Source: Patiria pectinifera (Eukaryota; Echinodermata; Asteroidea; Valvatida; Asterinidae). Taken from it: 64,000 bases of DNA. The translations under genes were made by a program, and so were the position numbers. The notes beneath the pieces are model-generated. The model did not search any database, was not told the DNA's origin, and saw only the letters and a program-made list of their open reading frames with translations. Location of the stretch: contig CM057142.1 in NCBI GenBank assembly GCA_029964075.1, forward strand, positions 34,722,392-34,786,391, read 5' to 3'. This document shows, in pieces, positions 22,574 through 35,092 of this stretch; positions within the stretch are counted from its first letter, which is position 1; each line of letters begins with the position of its first letter.

Positions 22574-25500
22574 CTATTCCACAGGTGTCAAGTAGTTTCT
22601 GCATCTCCCCGCAGGTTTCAGTGTGATCTCATCTACCACCCCGTAACCTTGTCCTGGGACGAAGTTAAAGTTGAACCTGTGCAGTAGTTTGGCCAGCAGA
22701 ACACGAGCCTCGATCTGAGGAAAGAAAAACGCCCAATTGGTAAAAGCAGCGCAAAGTATTTTTTATCAATATGCACTATGATAAGTTTTTGTTTACGAAG
22801 CACGTGTAACATTAGCGTATCATATACACTCATTCAGTGACAAATAAAAAAGACCAGTCTTAAAATAACTAAGTTCAATTTGATTTTGATTTATGAGGAA
22901 ATCTATCTCAATAAAAATCAAATTAATTTGACTATTCGGTAGTAGCGCTATACTGTTTTTAATTCTAGCTTCGTTGATGTGCATACTCATCAATTTAATA
23001 TAAGTACAGTCAAGTCTCTTAGAATTGGATGATTTAAAGATATTTAAGTAAGTTCATAATAAAAGCATATTACACTTACTAATGCAAACTGCTGGCCGAT
23101 GCAGTTGCGACTACCCAACGAGAACGGAAAATATGCATAATGCGATCTGCCAAAAATACAATGAAAATGTAATAAATACAAAAATACAAATGTATATATA
23201 TATAGAAGGTTAACAAGCAAGCAAGTCAGTCAGTCAGCTAGCCGGCATCAACCAGCCAAAACTAGTCTCACACACAACCATTGGTTTTAACTGTTTCCAG
23301 GCTAAAGCCGCAAGCAGCATACAACATAAAAGTGGGTTTGCGAAGGCTAACATTCAGAGTAAATGTTGCGCAGTCACACAAATCCGACTTGAGTCAAGTC
23401 TAGTGACTTAAATTCCTTAATTATTATATCGTACAAATACTTTACAATTCTGGACAATGCCCCTGAAAATGATGGTGCCAAGCTAGGGCCATTGTTCAGT
23501 GAACCTTGTCACGATCTGCACTGTCTTGTAGTACCCAAAACCCTGCCTATAGTGTGCTAATGAATCCTTCACTTGGGAAGAAATCGTTTCTGACATTTTC
23601 ACTTGATGGACCTTCAATACTAGACACATGTAAATGTAAAGACTCATATTGTTGTACATCACAATAATCGCAATGAAGGTAGAAACACTCACTTGTCATC
23701 ACTAGCCTTGAAGCGGTCGGGTTCAAACTGAAATGGGTCATGGAAATACTCTTCCATTCGTGCCAGTGCGTACGAACTCAGCTACAGAATGAAATTAACA
23801 AAATGGTCACTGAATCTTAACAAAGGGGACATCCTCATTTTCAAGTAGTGTCAGTTTAAAACGATCACAACAGCTTGCATATATTGTCCTTATGATAAAA
23901 AGTAATACTTAATATATAAAAAAAGATCGGATGTCAAAAGTTGGCAGTCGTAAGTAGTTTACAGGAAGGTTTCATTAACTCTGTGGTGTGTGACAGTACT
24001 GACATCGTCAGTACACTTTTACATAATTTTTAATTACTCCTCATTTTTTATAAGACATATTAATAAACCCAATTGAGACATAGCTTAAAAGCATCGTGAG
24101 TGCCCCTTTAACCCTGGTTCACCAAGAGAGGCAAAGATCAGACCCAGGACAACTGCCATAGGGTTTTTATTGTCCCGCATAGTATTTGTATTGTTATGCA
24201 TTGTATCCATTTAATTGGACACTATGATGAGAAGGGATAATGTTCATCAAAACGCCTACTGAAGGGATGCGTTAGACCGTAACACCCATGCATTATCATA
24301 CTGGAAAGTTCAGTATGTGGTGGATTACAACTAAAATAAAAACGATGGCGCCACGCAGAGTTAAAGCTGATCGATCTCTGGTACATGTATATCATTTATT
24401 TATAAGACACCCTACCGAATATTTATTAAGACGATTAACCAACATGATGCGACGATACTAGTTTGATCGGAACTCACCAATACAGTAGTTCCTTTGGGTA
24501 ACTTGTATCCTTTGACCATGACATCACACGCCATATCTCTAGATGTACCTGCCACTGGTGGCCACAGACGAAGGGATTCTTTAAAAACCTTTTTTAAGAG
24601 AGTACAAAAGTAGTGCTGACAAGTTAAACAAAATGATAAACTATCCTTTTAAAACTCGGTCAATGTAAAACGAATGTTTTTAATTAACATGTGTACAGTG
24701 TGAACACAAGGCGACCTGTATACGGTCCTTCTCATAATCCATCAAAAGTAGCATTATCTACTTCTAATGAATAACCCCATACACAGAGTAACAAAAACAC
24801 AAATGCCTCAAATTAACAGGATGAAAATGTTCAACAGCCTAAGAACGCTCCATCTTATATGCAATCATGCCTTTCAGAAAAACTCGATTATTGAAAACAA
24901 GGCATTCCGTAATAATTAAAGTAACTATAAAAAGGAATTTATCACTGTGACCAAACCCACAGGGTTTAAAGTGATGCAAGTTTCGTTTGCTGACCTGCAT
25001 CATGTAGGTTAGCTTACTGATGTCTGCATAGTCCAGAAAATCCTTGTCTTCAAAGACTGCCTCGACTTCAGTTTTCAGTCTGCAACAAAAACATTCATAT
25101 GTGAGTGTTAGACTGGAAACAGGAGAAAGGACAGTTTCTGCGACAGGAGTTTGGGTAAGACAAAGACGTAATTATACCTATTTTTAACATTCTTCGACGA
25201 AAACTTGTACAGTCGACTCTCGTTATAACAAACTCGTTTGGACCTAGCCAAATTGTTTGTTATATCAGAATTTTGTATTAAGAGGAACATCAGTCCCATT
25301 CATTGTGCACATAAATGCACAGTTGGGACCAAGGCTTTATGTTTGTTATAACCAGAATTTTGTATTAACAGAGTTTGTACTAACGAGAGTCGACTGTATT
25401 TATACACTCTAAAAATTAATTCGTCATTGAGGCCTCTTTGTTTGTCAAAATGAATAACTTTGTTTAGTAATTGCTGAATGACTAATTATCTGTTATGTAA

Positions 25501-28500
25501 GACTAATTTGCCGTCAGTGATGACTAAAATAAGTTGTCATTTTGACTAATGTACATTGGTTACGTGTATAAGAAAGTAACTAACTAACCTAAATTAGCCA
25601 TCAGTGGTGGTTTTGACAAATGACGCGCAGTCAATGTCTCTGAAGAAAGATCGAATACTTGTCAAAATAAGTCATAGATTCCTTTTGACTAATGAAGTTT
25701 GTTATTTTCCCGCCGTTGATGTGTTTTTAAAAAGCGGGACTCATCGATGATGCTTTGTTAGGCGTACGTGTATACGGATATGTTACACTCAGTTTGTCAG
25801 GCAGCCATTAAACGGACATCTTCCCTCCTCCATTTCAACCATGACGAAGGTAGGAAAGCTATGATTTCGTATGAAGCTGTCAATTGACATGAGTTATGAA
25901 ATGAGAGTACGGTTGTGAGGGAAGTGGGCTGAATCAGTAAGAATAAGCTGTAGCCTATAGATACCGAGTGAGACTCTAACACAATTTTATGCTTGTACTT
26001 AGGCACATCTTTATGCTGCAAAACCGTATGCGGTAGGCCTCATAGATAAGTATCAGCCATGTCGTTGTGCAATTTCTTTGCAACACACTAGTGAGTTTGT
26101 TGTGCCAAACAATACATATACCAATTCCTAAGATAGGAGGGGAACTATTGCATGATTAAGAACATTCCACGATTTTGTTGATTTTGTAATATGGACATTA
26201 CATTTTGAGTAAAAAATAACGAGGAGAAAAATAAATAATATGCAACAAATAAAGAAAGATTTTCTCTGTGTGTTTCTTTTGCAGGTGTGAGCATGATCAT
26301 GCAGTGGTAGATGCAAGGAGCTAAACACTGGCCCTGTGATCCAATTGCACAACGAGTGAGATACAAGTCAGCTGTGACCCCATTATGACCCGGAGATGTA
26401 CACATTATGGTGTACCATTAAAGACACTAGAACGGACACACAAAAAAAGGGCTCATTCAGTGGATATTGTCTGGACTAAAGTGTGATTAGTCAGAAATTC
26501 AGTTACAAATCGTGCAAGTCGCTTGACTACAGATTAGTCGTATCAAGCAGGTTTCTATTCTTGTCATATGACTATATTTTCTAGTCCAAGTCTGACTCTT
26601 GACTAATCTATAGTCATTAGTCATCAATACTCTGTGACTAATTTACGTAAGTCGTACGAGACATATCACTGGACAATTTTTTTTTAGTCAAAATGACAAA
26701 TTAGTTTTTAGAGTGTAAAAGATGCGTCACTGACCAAGTGGTGGCGATTTGGTAACCACCAGTTAGGTCCCTTTTTGTTTAATGTTACAAAGGTTTGGCT
26801 AGTGCGACTCCTTGTAGCTATTTCTCCCACACATCAGCTCTAAAAAAAAACCTGAGGAGCTAAGAGCTAGTCATTTGGTCGGCTTCCACTTCCAGCAATG
26901 GAGTGACCACTGATAAAAAAAAATAGCTGAAAACAGCTGGAAAAGGTGTAAAAAGATGAACTTTGGAAATCTCCTAGACTTTTGTTCACAGCAAGTGAGG
27001 GGAAAAAAGCTGAAATCCAAAACAAAAAAGGCTGAAATCAGCTTTAAAGCTGAGATTTCACACCCCTGCTAGTACCAAAAATTATATGTTGCGAGTACCT
27101 ATGCATGACCTCTGGGTGATGACCAAGCTCTACCAAAGTGAAACTCAGAAGATTGGCAGTTGTCTCTTGACCTGTGGAGATAAATCAGATCGGTAAACAA
27201 TCAATTAATGAAACTATCACAATTGAAATCAGCAAATAAATAAGACACCAGTCATTATAAATCGCAGCATTGTTTAAAGCATAAGGATCTGTAATGAAGG
27301 GGTACAATAATTATATGATACTGGAAGAACTTTTTGGAGTAGGGTTTGTCTGCAAAATAATTTAGGTAAGTGGATATTATTATCAACAAAATTAATTTCA
27401 ACAGAACACATTTTTCTTTTTAAGCAACAACTTCTTACCGGCGACGAAAAAAGTAACAAACTCATCAATCAATCCCTCCAGATCGATGGCACTCTCTTTC
27501 TTGAAGCCATCGACTGCCTTCAAGATGTGAGTAAGGATGTCACTGGGCACCTCCTCCTGCTTCTCCATGGCCAACAGTCTCTCCTCAATGCACCGACGGC
27601 CTGTCTCCCGAAGAAAGCTGATGTTGTCTCCAACTTCCTTTCTGTATTTACGAGCTGCTGGAAACGGGCTGAACTAATTAAATAAAATCCAGACATTGTA
27701 TTGGTTATTTCAATTTCAAGTTCACTGCATACCCCTTATAATTGAATGGTTTGACAACAACAGTACAACGAGGAGGCCAATTAGTCATTCAAAATCAGAT
27801 TTGCTAACAGGAACTGTATAATAGTCAGAGACACATGGATTTAAAAAGGACCAATTCAGAGGAACCAGAAATTATCCAAATACTCATATGCCAGTCCGAC
27901 CCATAATTTGGTCATCGCAAGTTTTAGTGCCAAGTAGTAACTTCGTAACTCTTTTCACCAACGGAATTCTCTAATTCATATTCCACATCAATATTCGGTG
28001 TTTAGAATTCTCCCCGTAGCTATTTTTTGACTTTATCAAGGACATTTCTGCAAATCAGTTTTTTAACGTATCATTCCACACTAACAATGTTATAGCCAAA
28101 TTGTAACGATTTCCATCCGCTTAAAAAGAAGATTTCTAAAGAACAGAGGCTTTGCCATAACACATCTACTGTACCTGTGCCCACGCAACTGTTATGCCCC
28201 AACTATGGCAATGGTTCCAACTATAGTTAGGACAGCCCCAACTATTGTTTGCAGAGTCCCAGCAATAGTTGGGGAATTCCTAACTGTAATTGGAATCGTC
28301 TCAACTATAGTTGGGACAATGCCGCAGTTCGGTGTAACACTGAGCCTCTTTCTCCCGAGATCAGGGTGGACCCTCCCGACAGTTTTGCTTGTTTCACCTC
28401 TGAACTCACCGATGACGTTAGGTTAGTTCGCTCTTTATCTGCTCCTTCAAAGCACTTGGCCACCGCCTTTTTAAAGGGGGAATTGTCGTCAAGTGTGACG

Positions 28501-31500
28501 TTAAGATCCATCGAAAACGCGACCTGTCGGCAAAAAGGTTTTTGCGCATTCATTCGTGAAAGACTAACAATTAATACAAACATGTGAGATTCGAAATAAA
28601 GAGTCTTTGAATTGTGACCATAATTGCCACTAGTGCGTGGATACCAAGCTCCAGGTGAAAGCTGAAAGATATTGCCACGTATCGATTACCATTTTGAAGT
28701 AAATGTCCCCCTCAATCACTACCCCAGTCACCCGTACCCTCGAAGTGTGCATAATACATGATGTAAAACATATTTTTATGTTCAGATTGTGCAAGTTTAA
28801 TTTCTTTCACTAACCTTTAAAATGTTGGTCTGAAAGAAATCCCGCTTCGAGATTAAATTTGATTTTAATGGTGTCCGATGCACAATATAAAAACACTAAT
28901 ATTTTTCCTGACTAACTGCCTACTTTTGCAATGATGTCAAGGGTTGTTCGGTTCAACTCATCCAACATGGCGACCTCCGTCTTCCCATCAGCCTTGTGGC
29001 TTAGTTTCTCGATCAAGACATCTGCTCCTGCATTGAACTGCCCCATCAATCCCTGAAGATACCTGAATAGACAATGAAAAATAGTTTTCGAAAGAGCGAT
29101 AAAGGTTCAATATAATACACGAAGAGTCAAACATTTTGGCGCACGCTTTTGACTTGTATCTGTTTTGTTTCGTTCTACAATTTCCTTCAGTCCTTCGTAT
29201 TGTTCGCGTTATTGGTTACTCAATTGTGTTTTCTCCTGTGAACTCGGTCAAGACTAGCGAGAGCAAACTGGGTGCTGTTTTTTCGAAAGGCGCTTACCAC
29301 GGGGAAAATTCACTGAACCTCGTGCGCATCGGTAATGAAAACAGGATCCCCCTTAATAGGCGAAGGGAAAGAAACCTTAACCCCAACCCTTACACCAACA
29401 AGACAACTTTGACTTAGTTCATTGCAAAGTTTGTAGTCAGTTCAATCACAAATCCAATCACAATTGGTCACAAGTGATTCATTTATTAAGATGAAAAACG
29501 GCAAAGAATGCCTTTGCCCGAGTTCATCCGTAGCATAATATCTGGATGACTTACTTTCTATGGAAGGCAGGGTTAATAAGCGCCCGTTTTTGTGCATGTA
29601 CCTCAGGATCCAAGACAGACACCAGCCCATTCCCTAGAAATCGTGTCCCAAGGACCTTCATGAAGGTCCTATAAAATGAGTAAGGCTTCCGGTGTGTATC
29701 GGTCAACAGAATTTCCTGAAATCAGAAATAAGAGACAAGAAAAGAAAAAAATTCTATCCAAAAGACAAACACGTCCAAATATTTGGAAGATCACCGTTTT
29801 AAAGTTCTGTCCACGGATCACAAAAAAGGTGTGCTTTCTTTCGGCAAAACGAAAACAATTCACACACATCCTTATGTGATTTGTTTTCGTTTTTCTGAAA
29901 GAAGACTTAACTTTTTGTGATCCGTGGACAGAACCTTAGAACGGCGGCTGTGTTTAAAACTCCGTAACTTGACAAGTACATGAGTGATTTGAATGATTCT
30001 TGTACTAAAAGAAAGCTTATGAATTGGGCTTTCATATCCTAGATTTTGAAAGTGTTACATGCAGAACTGCATTAAAACAATGGTCCCGACATTTGGGTTT
30101 GGCTTTTTTTACTCACCCTGTACAGGCTACTTACGGCAGACATCTTTCCTGGACTTTGTTAATGGCAACAACATAATTTTGTGTTTAATACAATTTCCTT
30201 TTAGAAAAAAAGGTTCGTATATCTATAGATGACCTTGTTTTAATAATTTTGAATAATGGGTAGTTTAGGCTGAACCCCCCCCCCCCTTATTCGCATTGAA
30301 AGATCGGGACCCAGTTCGTACATTATAATGCTAGGGTCATACATTCCCGATTTTTAAGCCGAATTGCCGCGAATAGCAATTCTTGAGTAAATCGGGCAAT
30401 GGTTCTTGGCTGCCTCCGGGTGATTGTGTAAGTTCGGTGAAAGATCGGTTAAGATCGGGAACCACCCCGACAGTATTGAACATGTTCAAAATTGTCGGGG
30501 CGATTCGGGGTCTAATTTCAATTCCTGGTTTATTCTTGTTGTATTCATAACTAATTCTGGATATTCTTACAACATTCTTGGTATTCTTACAGCATTCTTA
30601 CAAGTTTCGTAAAGTTATTTTTTGGTGCTAACAGTCCAGAATCATGCCGAATCATTACGAATGTATCGAAAAATGTTCGAATAGTATTTAAAAAAAAAAA
30701 TTTAAAAAATCTTACGAATACACTAAATCGGCATAATTCGGGTCATTCTGGATAATACTTGAGTTATTCGTAAGTTAATATTGACAAAATCGCTGCAATT
30801 CGGTTTTATTCTGCAATATATCGCAATCAGTCGCCTTGGTTCGGTCTTGATTCAGCTTCCATTTTGTGCCCAGTTCTTGATGATTTTTGTTTCTTTTTGT
30901 TTAAGTTATTTTTACAAACAGCAAATCGGGGCTTATTTCTCCCGATGCCATCAATAATATTTATTCGGGATAGATCGGGGTATTCGTGGCAATAATTCGG
31001 GAATGTGTGAACCTAGCACAATGGTGTTTTTTTGTTTGTACAGCTCGGGCCACCGAGCTATGCAGATTTATGGAGATTAGTATTGTGCACTCACCTTGAC
31101 AAAGTCAGGAACCATCACAAAAACCACCGGTTGAAAGAAGAAAAAGATCACTAAAACGGGTCCGTATTGGCGCATCCTGAAAACGATTGGGAAAAAAATT
31201 ATTTTTCTTAAATCAGTCGCGGATCCACGGGGTAGGGGTCTAAACCATCCCCTTTGGCCGTAAAAAAATATATATGAAAATACCAGTGACAAAAATACGT
31301 GCATGCTTATTAATACTCCTCTTGACGCTCCCCCCCCCCAAAAAAAAACCCGTGCCAAACCGGGATCCGCCCCTATAGTATGCGTACTCACTCGGGTGTA
31401 ATTAATCCCACTAGGGTGCGTAATTTGAAACTTCAAAGTATAAAGATAGACGACATAAACGTACATGTCAACGATGGCCTCCGAGAACGACTGATTCCTC

Positions 31501-32757
31501 CGATGGTATTCCATCATCATCGGTGCATGGCCGAGAAAGAACCTGGAAATAAAAAAATATCGAGTTTAAAAATAATATTAAACCAAATTGCCTGGGTTAA
31601 TTTTAACCAGGCCAAGAAAGGGTGAAAACTGCAACTTCCCAAAATTGGGTTGTTCTATAACCAATTGTTTGGGTAAGAATTTTCATTAAATTCAACCAAA
31701 TGTTGAAGTCATACAAGACCAACTCACGTGCATGGTTCATAGCTCGGCCAATGTTGGGACAACAATGACAAGCGCATATTAGCATATTCATCAGCGTGAC
31801 TCGGCGTGACTTCGACCAATGGAAGCCAGCAGAAAGGGTGATATTTATTAATTAATAAATCGTGAAGGAGGCTATTCTGCAAATATTTACTGCGCACCAT
31901 AATGGATGGGAACCTTATTAATATTAGTGAGACTTGAAAAGATTGACAGATATTGTAAACGCCAGTGTTATACAACTTTTAAAAATGCATGTAGCCACAT
32001 GCCTATTTTTTCTTCAATTTCAACGAAAAGTACTGAATATAAATCAAAACGATTTTTAGCACACAATTGGATCATTATAAGGGAAACAACCCTGAAAGTT
32101 GCGTGAAGATACGGTCTTCCAAACGGGTGAAATTAATTTGCAAAGATTTCACCCGCCAACGTGAATATGTCTGTGTGTATGTTGTTTCATTCAAAATAAA
32201 GTACTACGTAACCTTTAGAGATCGGCCTGCGCAACCACACGGCTGGAGATCACCCACGGTCACAGTACTCATTGTTGGCGGAATCATAATCTGTTCGCAC
32301 CATGCAAGCATAGTGCATATGTTATGCACAGTGTGGGTCTATACTTTAGAAGTACCGAACCCATATCTAATTATAGATTATATAATTACTTGTACTTAAT
32401 TGGTCCATGTCATGGAGGAATTCCCCCATGGTCCAGTAGCCTGCACAGACAAGGGCAAACAGTGAAATGTGCTTCTCTTACACATAGAAACACAATAAAT
32501 GAGTGTAATTCAGCCGTCACTGAGGAATGATCTACTCGATCTATGCCACAAGGTACATGTACATGTACATAGATTAAATATTATACTTACCCTTTCCAGC
32601 CTTTCGTAGGTGCGGAAGGGATATGCGCATACTTGCGATGCTGGTAGTAGACAAATAACGCGAAGGCTATCAACAATATACCACCGCAGACCAGTATTAT
32701 AACCAACAGTCCGAACAGACAGGTTAGAATTAGAATTGAGAGAGCCGGCGCAGCCAT
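22574..32757 (-). CDS. CYP46-like cytochrome P450, gene D (complete, 13 exons, 513 aa)
   Basis: Exons in transcript order: 32591-32757, 31465-31542, 31095-31176, 29555-29715, 28924-29062, 28410-28523, 27439-27673, 27099-27171, 24995-25079, 24478-24588, 23693-23781, 23080-23146, 22574-22714. All have GT/AG borders. Only exon 1 differs in length from gene C (+12 bp, in the anchor), and the coding sum is 1542 nt. Residues about 7-36 are a hydrophobic ER anchor, and HIPSAP is the hinge. Helix-I AGQETT begins at Ala325, ExxR is E382-R385, and heme motif FSLGSRNCIG has Cys460. The protein is close to gene C throughout (the last exon differs at few positions), so the duplication is fairly recent. 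The function is inferred as a CYP46-type microsomal hydroxylase; the substrate is unknown. Introns hold at least five transposon-like elements, none disturbing a splice site. Confidence 0.93.
25210..25396. mobile_element. pogo/Tigger-like MITE in gene D intron 8
   Basis: Ends CAGTCGACTCTCGTTATAAC and GTACTAACGAGAGTCGACTG are inverted repeats and are flanked on both sides by TA (25208-25209, 25397-25398). CAGT...CTCGTTATAAC ends plus TA duplications are typical of the pogo/Tigger branch of Tc1/mariner. It is 187 bp with no coding capacity. Confidence 0.85.
25405..26715. mobile_element. 1.3-kb element with CACTCTAAAAA ends in gene D intron 8
   Basis: The left end is CACTCTAAAAATTAATTCGT and the right end is the inverse of CACTCTAAAAACTAATTTGT. 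Both sides are flanked by TA. Subterminal regions are rich in TGACTAAT/ATTAGTCA repeats in both orientations. No transposase frame is visible (longest interior frame under 90 codons). The ends resemble the CACTGTAAAAA MITE family in this window. Confidence 0.75.
26820..27065. repeat. AGCTGAAA-rich repeat fragment
   Basis: Several AGCTGAAA/AGCTGAGA motifs alternate with poly-A runs and end at TTTCACACCCCTGC. It looks like a degraded transposon end, but no partner end or target duplication was found. Confidence 0.35.
28192..28325. repeat. CCAACTATAGTT inverted/tandem repeat
   Basis: Variants of CCAACTATAGTTGGGA occur about five times in 130 bases in both orientations, including a hairpin CCCAACTATTG..CAATAGTTGGG. 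It ends about 85 bases 5' of exon 6's low border (the donor side) of gene D. Confidence 0.6.
29801..30112 (-). mobile_element. Truncated fold-back element, copy 2
   Basis: A fold-back core at 29801-29937 (AAAGTTCTGTCCACGGATCA and its inverse) is followed by sequence matching 34384-34554 in reverse orientation, through the terminal AAACCCAAATG.CGGGACCA. The other end of the element is missing. It lies in intron 3 of P450 gene D. Confidence 0.75.
30329..31018. mobile_element. 690-bp element with TGCTAGG..CATTCCCG ends
   Basis: The left end TGCTAGGGTCATACATTCCC and the inverted right end TGCTAGGTTCACACATTCCC match at 18 of 20 positions. The interior is rich in ATTCGGG and CCCGAAT motifs in both orientations. 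No coding capacity and no clear target duplication. It lies in intron 3 of P450 gene D. Confidence 0.75.
31205..31376. mobile_element. Probable hAT-like MITE in gene D intron 2
   Basis: CAGTCGCGGATCCACGG at the left and GGATCCGCCCCTA at the right are imperfect inverted repeats of the GGGCGGATCC type seen in other elements here. A C run and A run lie inside. No matching 8-bp flanks, so borders are approximate. Confidence 0.5.
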
Positions 32758-33140
32758 GTTGCATGAAGCAGGCTTCGTGTTCAGTCAGTTTGCTTGTGCT
32801 ATTACGCGGTTTCCTATCAACAGCTGATCAAGCGTGAGAAATGAAAACACAGGCATTGTGCTTCGAAGGTCAAAGTTTGAATGCGCACAAATACGTGAGG
32901 AATTGGTGGCATTGCACTTTGCCCAAAAACGCGTTGGGTCTCTTGGCAACAATATGGTGTCAAACTTCAAGCTTGATTTGCTCTTTAAAGCTTTCAATAC
33001 ATCTTATTGTGTTTTAAAAAAATGAAAATGAAGGACTTGCCAATTAGCCATAGTCCTACAATTATCCACGATGACAAACTTCGTATCATACTTTCAAACG
33101 ACGATCATGAACACAATGCAGAAAGCCAATACTCTGTCCG
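32758..33140. other. Upstream region of P450 gene D
   Basis: It contains AAGGTCAAAG at 32866-32875, about 110 bases upstream of the start codon, the same motif found upstream of gene C. No TATA box could be placed with confidence. Confidence 0.4.
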
Positions 33141-33149
33141 AACGCTGTC

Positions 33150-33260
33150 CACTAGGCGGGGGGGGGGGGGGGTGTCACAGTAGGGGGTCCACATTAATTT
33201 TTAGATACTTCTATGAAAAAATATGTGTCACAGCTCCCCCTCTGGATCTGCGCCTGTGTG
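33150..33260. repeat. Poly-G tract with hAT-like right end
   Basis: CACTAGGCG plus a G run of about 15, then CTGGATCTGCGCCTGTG about 100 bp downstream. The right end resembles hAT-like MITE ends here; the left end and target duplication are not resolved. Confidence 0.4.
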
Positions 33261-33607
33261 GGTAGGTCAATCATATCAATATTTTACAGCGGGATTCCTC
33301 TTCTTGACTTCTAATTAAAATAACAACAAATCATATTTCAAAAATAATATATCCGCTGAAGAAAATAAGGAAACACTTCATCACCGATATTTGTGATTGA
33401 CTCAACGTTCTCGAACCTCGGTGGTTCCAAACTACAATGATTGAAGGCTGAAACTCAGAACTAAATAGTCAGTGACTATAAAACAATTTATTTTTACTGT
33501 TTTCTTTTCTAAAATAGCTTTTGGAAGGGGTTGAAATCCTCATAACATTTCCCAAGTTTCAGTTATAAAAAAAATTAAATATGATGATTTCTATATCTGT
33601 GTGGCTA

Positions 33608-33799
33608 CACTGTAAACACGTTGGGCTGGGTGGGTTGATATGTGGACCATCGCCGGTTGGTCAACATATCAACAGGTTAAACTCTCGGGCAAATTTTTCC
33701 CAATCATTTGAAAAATTTTACCCAAATTGGGTAATTTCAAACCAATGTTGGGTAAAATTATATTGCCCAACAGTGTTTTACCCATTATTTTTTACAGTG
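33608..33799. mobile_element. CACTGTAAAAA MITE, copy 2
   Basis: Ends CACTGTAAACACG and TTTTTTACAGTG are inverted, with TA on both sides. Inside are GTTGGGCTGGGTGGGTTGAT and GGTAATTTCAAACCAATG, clearly related to copies 1 and 3. Confidence 0.85.
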
Positions 33800-34130
33800 T
33801 AAGCTGTATTGCGTAAGAATCCACTTGCACCTTTTAATTCACCGTGTAAAGTGCTTAATGTCATACTAGCGTCGGCAATGTTAGTCAGCAGCTGCGCTCT
33901 GGTCCTGCGACTACTAACGGTTATTATAGTTCCAATTACAAACACCAAACACTCTGCCATGTAAAATCAAAATTAGGACCTATATTGAAGATTTCATCCC
34001 ATAACATTTGGCAACCACGTGATAAAACAAACTAAAAATCTTTTCGAAATTCAATTAGGCCTAAGTCTTTACTGACTACAGATAAGCAACACCTTTGCTC
34101 AGAATATAAAAATGAACAAAACGTTACATA
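33797..34130 (+). repeat. Dispersed repeat R1, uninterrupted copy
   Basis: The sequence from GTAAGCTGTATTGCGTAAGA through TCGGCAATGTTAGTCAG and AACCACGTGATAAAACAAA to CACCTTTGCTC recurs at 49571-51120, where it is split by two insertions. No coding potential. Nature unknown. Confidence 0.75.
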
Positions 34131-34383
34131 GAAAAAAGCTATATGTATACATAAAATGACTTATATATGAGATTTAATTCTGGAATAAATAATATTTATC
34201 TTGCACAACTTCCTTCTCCGTGTTATGTCAAATTAAATACAAAATAGAACATAATATATGAGAGTGAGAAATATTCATAAAATCTAGCAAATGCCAGTTA
34301 TCAGTCTACACAAACGACGATTGCATTTTTTTTTAGTAAAAGCATTATGCTTGACTCACTATTGTTGTATACAGTGTGAGTCG

Positions 34384-34743
34384 AAAAAGGAAACCCAAAT
34401 GGCAGGACCAATTTGTTGTTACGAAGTTCTGCATGTAGTACTATCAAAATCTAGGATATATAAGCCCAATTACTAAGCTTTTTTTAGTACGAGAATCATT
34501 CAAATCACTTACGTACTTTTTAAGTTACGGAATTTTAAGCACAACCACCGGTTTAAAGTTCTGTCCACGGATCACAAAAAAGATGTGTTGTTTCAGCAAA
34601 ACGAAAATGTGAATGGTTTTCGTGTTGCTGAACACACCCATTTTATCCGTGGACAGAACCTTTATTTTTGTGGTTGGGTATATAATGCTACATGCATAAC
34701 TTTATTAAGTAAATGGTCCTGCCATTTCGGTTTCCTTTTTTTT
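34384..34743 (+). mobile_element. Complete fold-back element, copy 1
   Basis: The 360-bp element has inverted ends AAAAAGGAAACCCAAATGG (left) and, inverted, AAAAAGGAAACCGAAATGG (right), continuing into CAGGACCA. A second, nested inverted repeat lies at 34555-34663 (AAAGTTCTGTCCACGGAT). Part of it recurs in reverse at 29801-30112. Confidence 0.82.
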
Positions 34744-35092
34744 TCTTACTGAAAAGCATTCATTTAACAAACGCTTGATTCTGCTGAATTATTTGCAAAG
34801 CCGAATGGTTTTTAAAAAAGTTGTGTCCTTTTTTTTGTGTACAAACACAAAACAGTACATTAATTAATGTAATCTGCTAAATGCTTTTTTGAGTTGAAGA
34901 AAACAGTATACTTTCTAAACGTGTAAAGCTCCAATGTGTTCTGCTGACGAAGTCCCAGTTACCTAAAATATCAAACTATCAGTCGGCAACGTCATACAAA
35001 GATTACAAAGGTTTTTTTTTTCAAAAACAAAATGACTAATAATGATTAAAAAGTTTAAAAGGACGGTCTCGCGAAAAAGGGTAAAATTCTAC

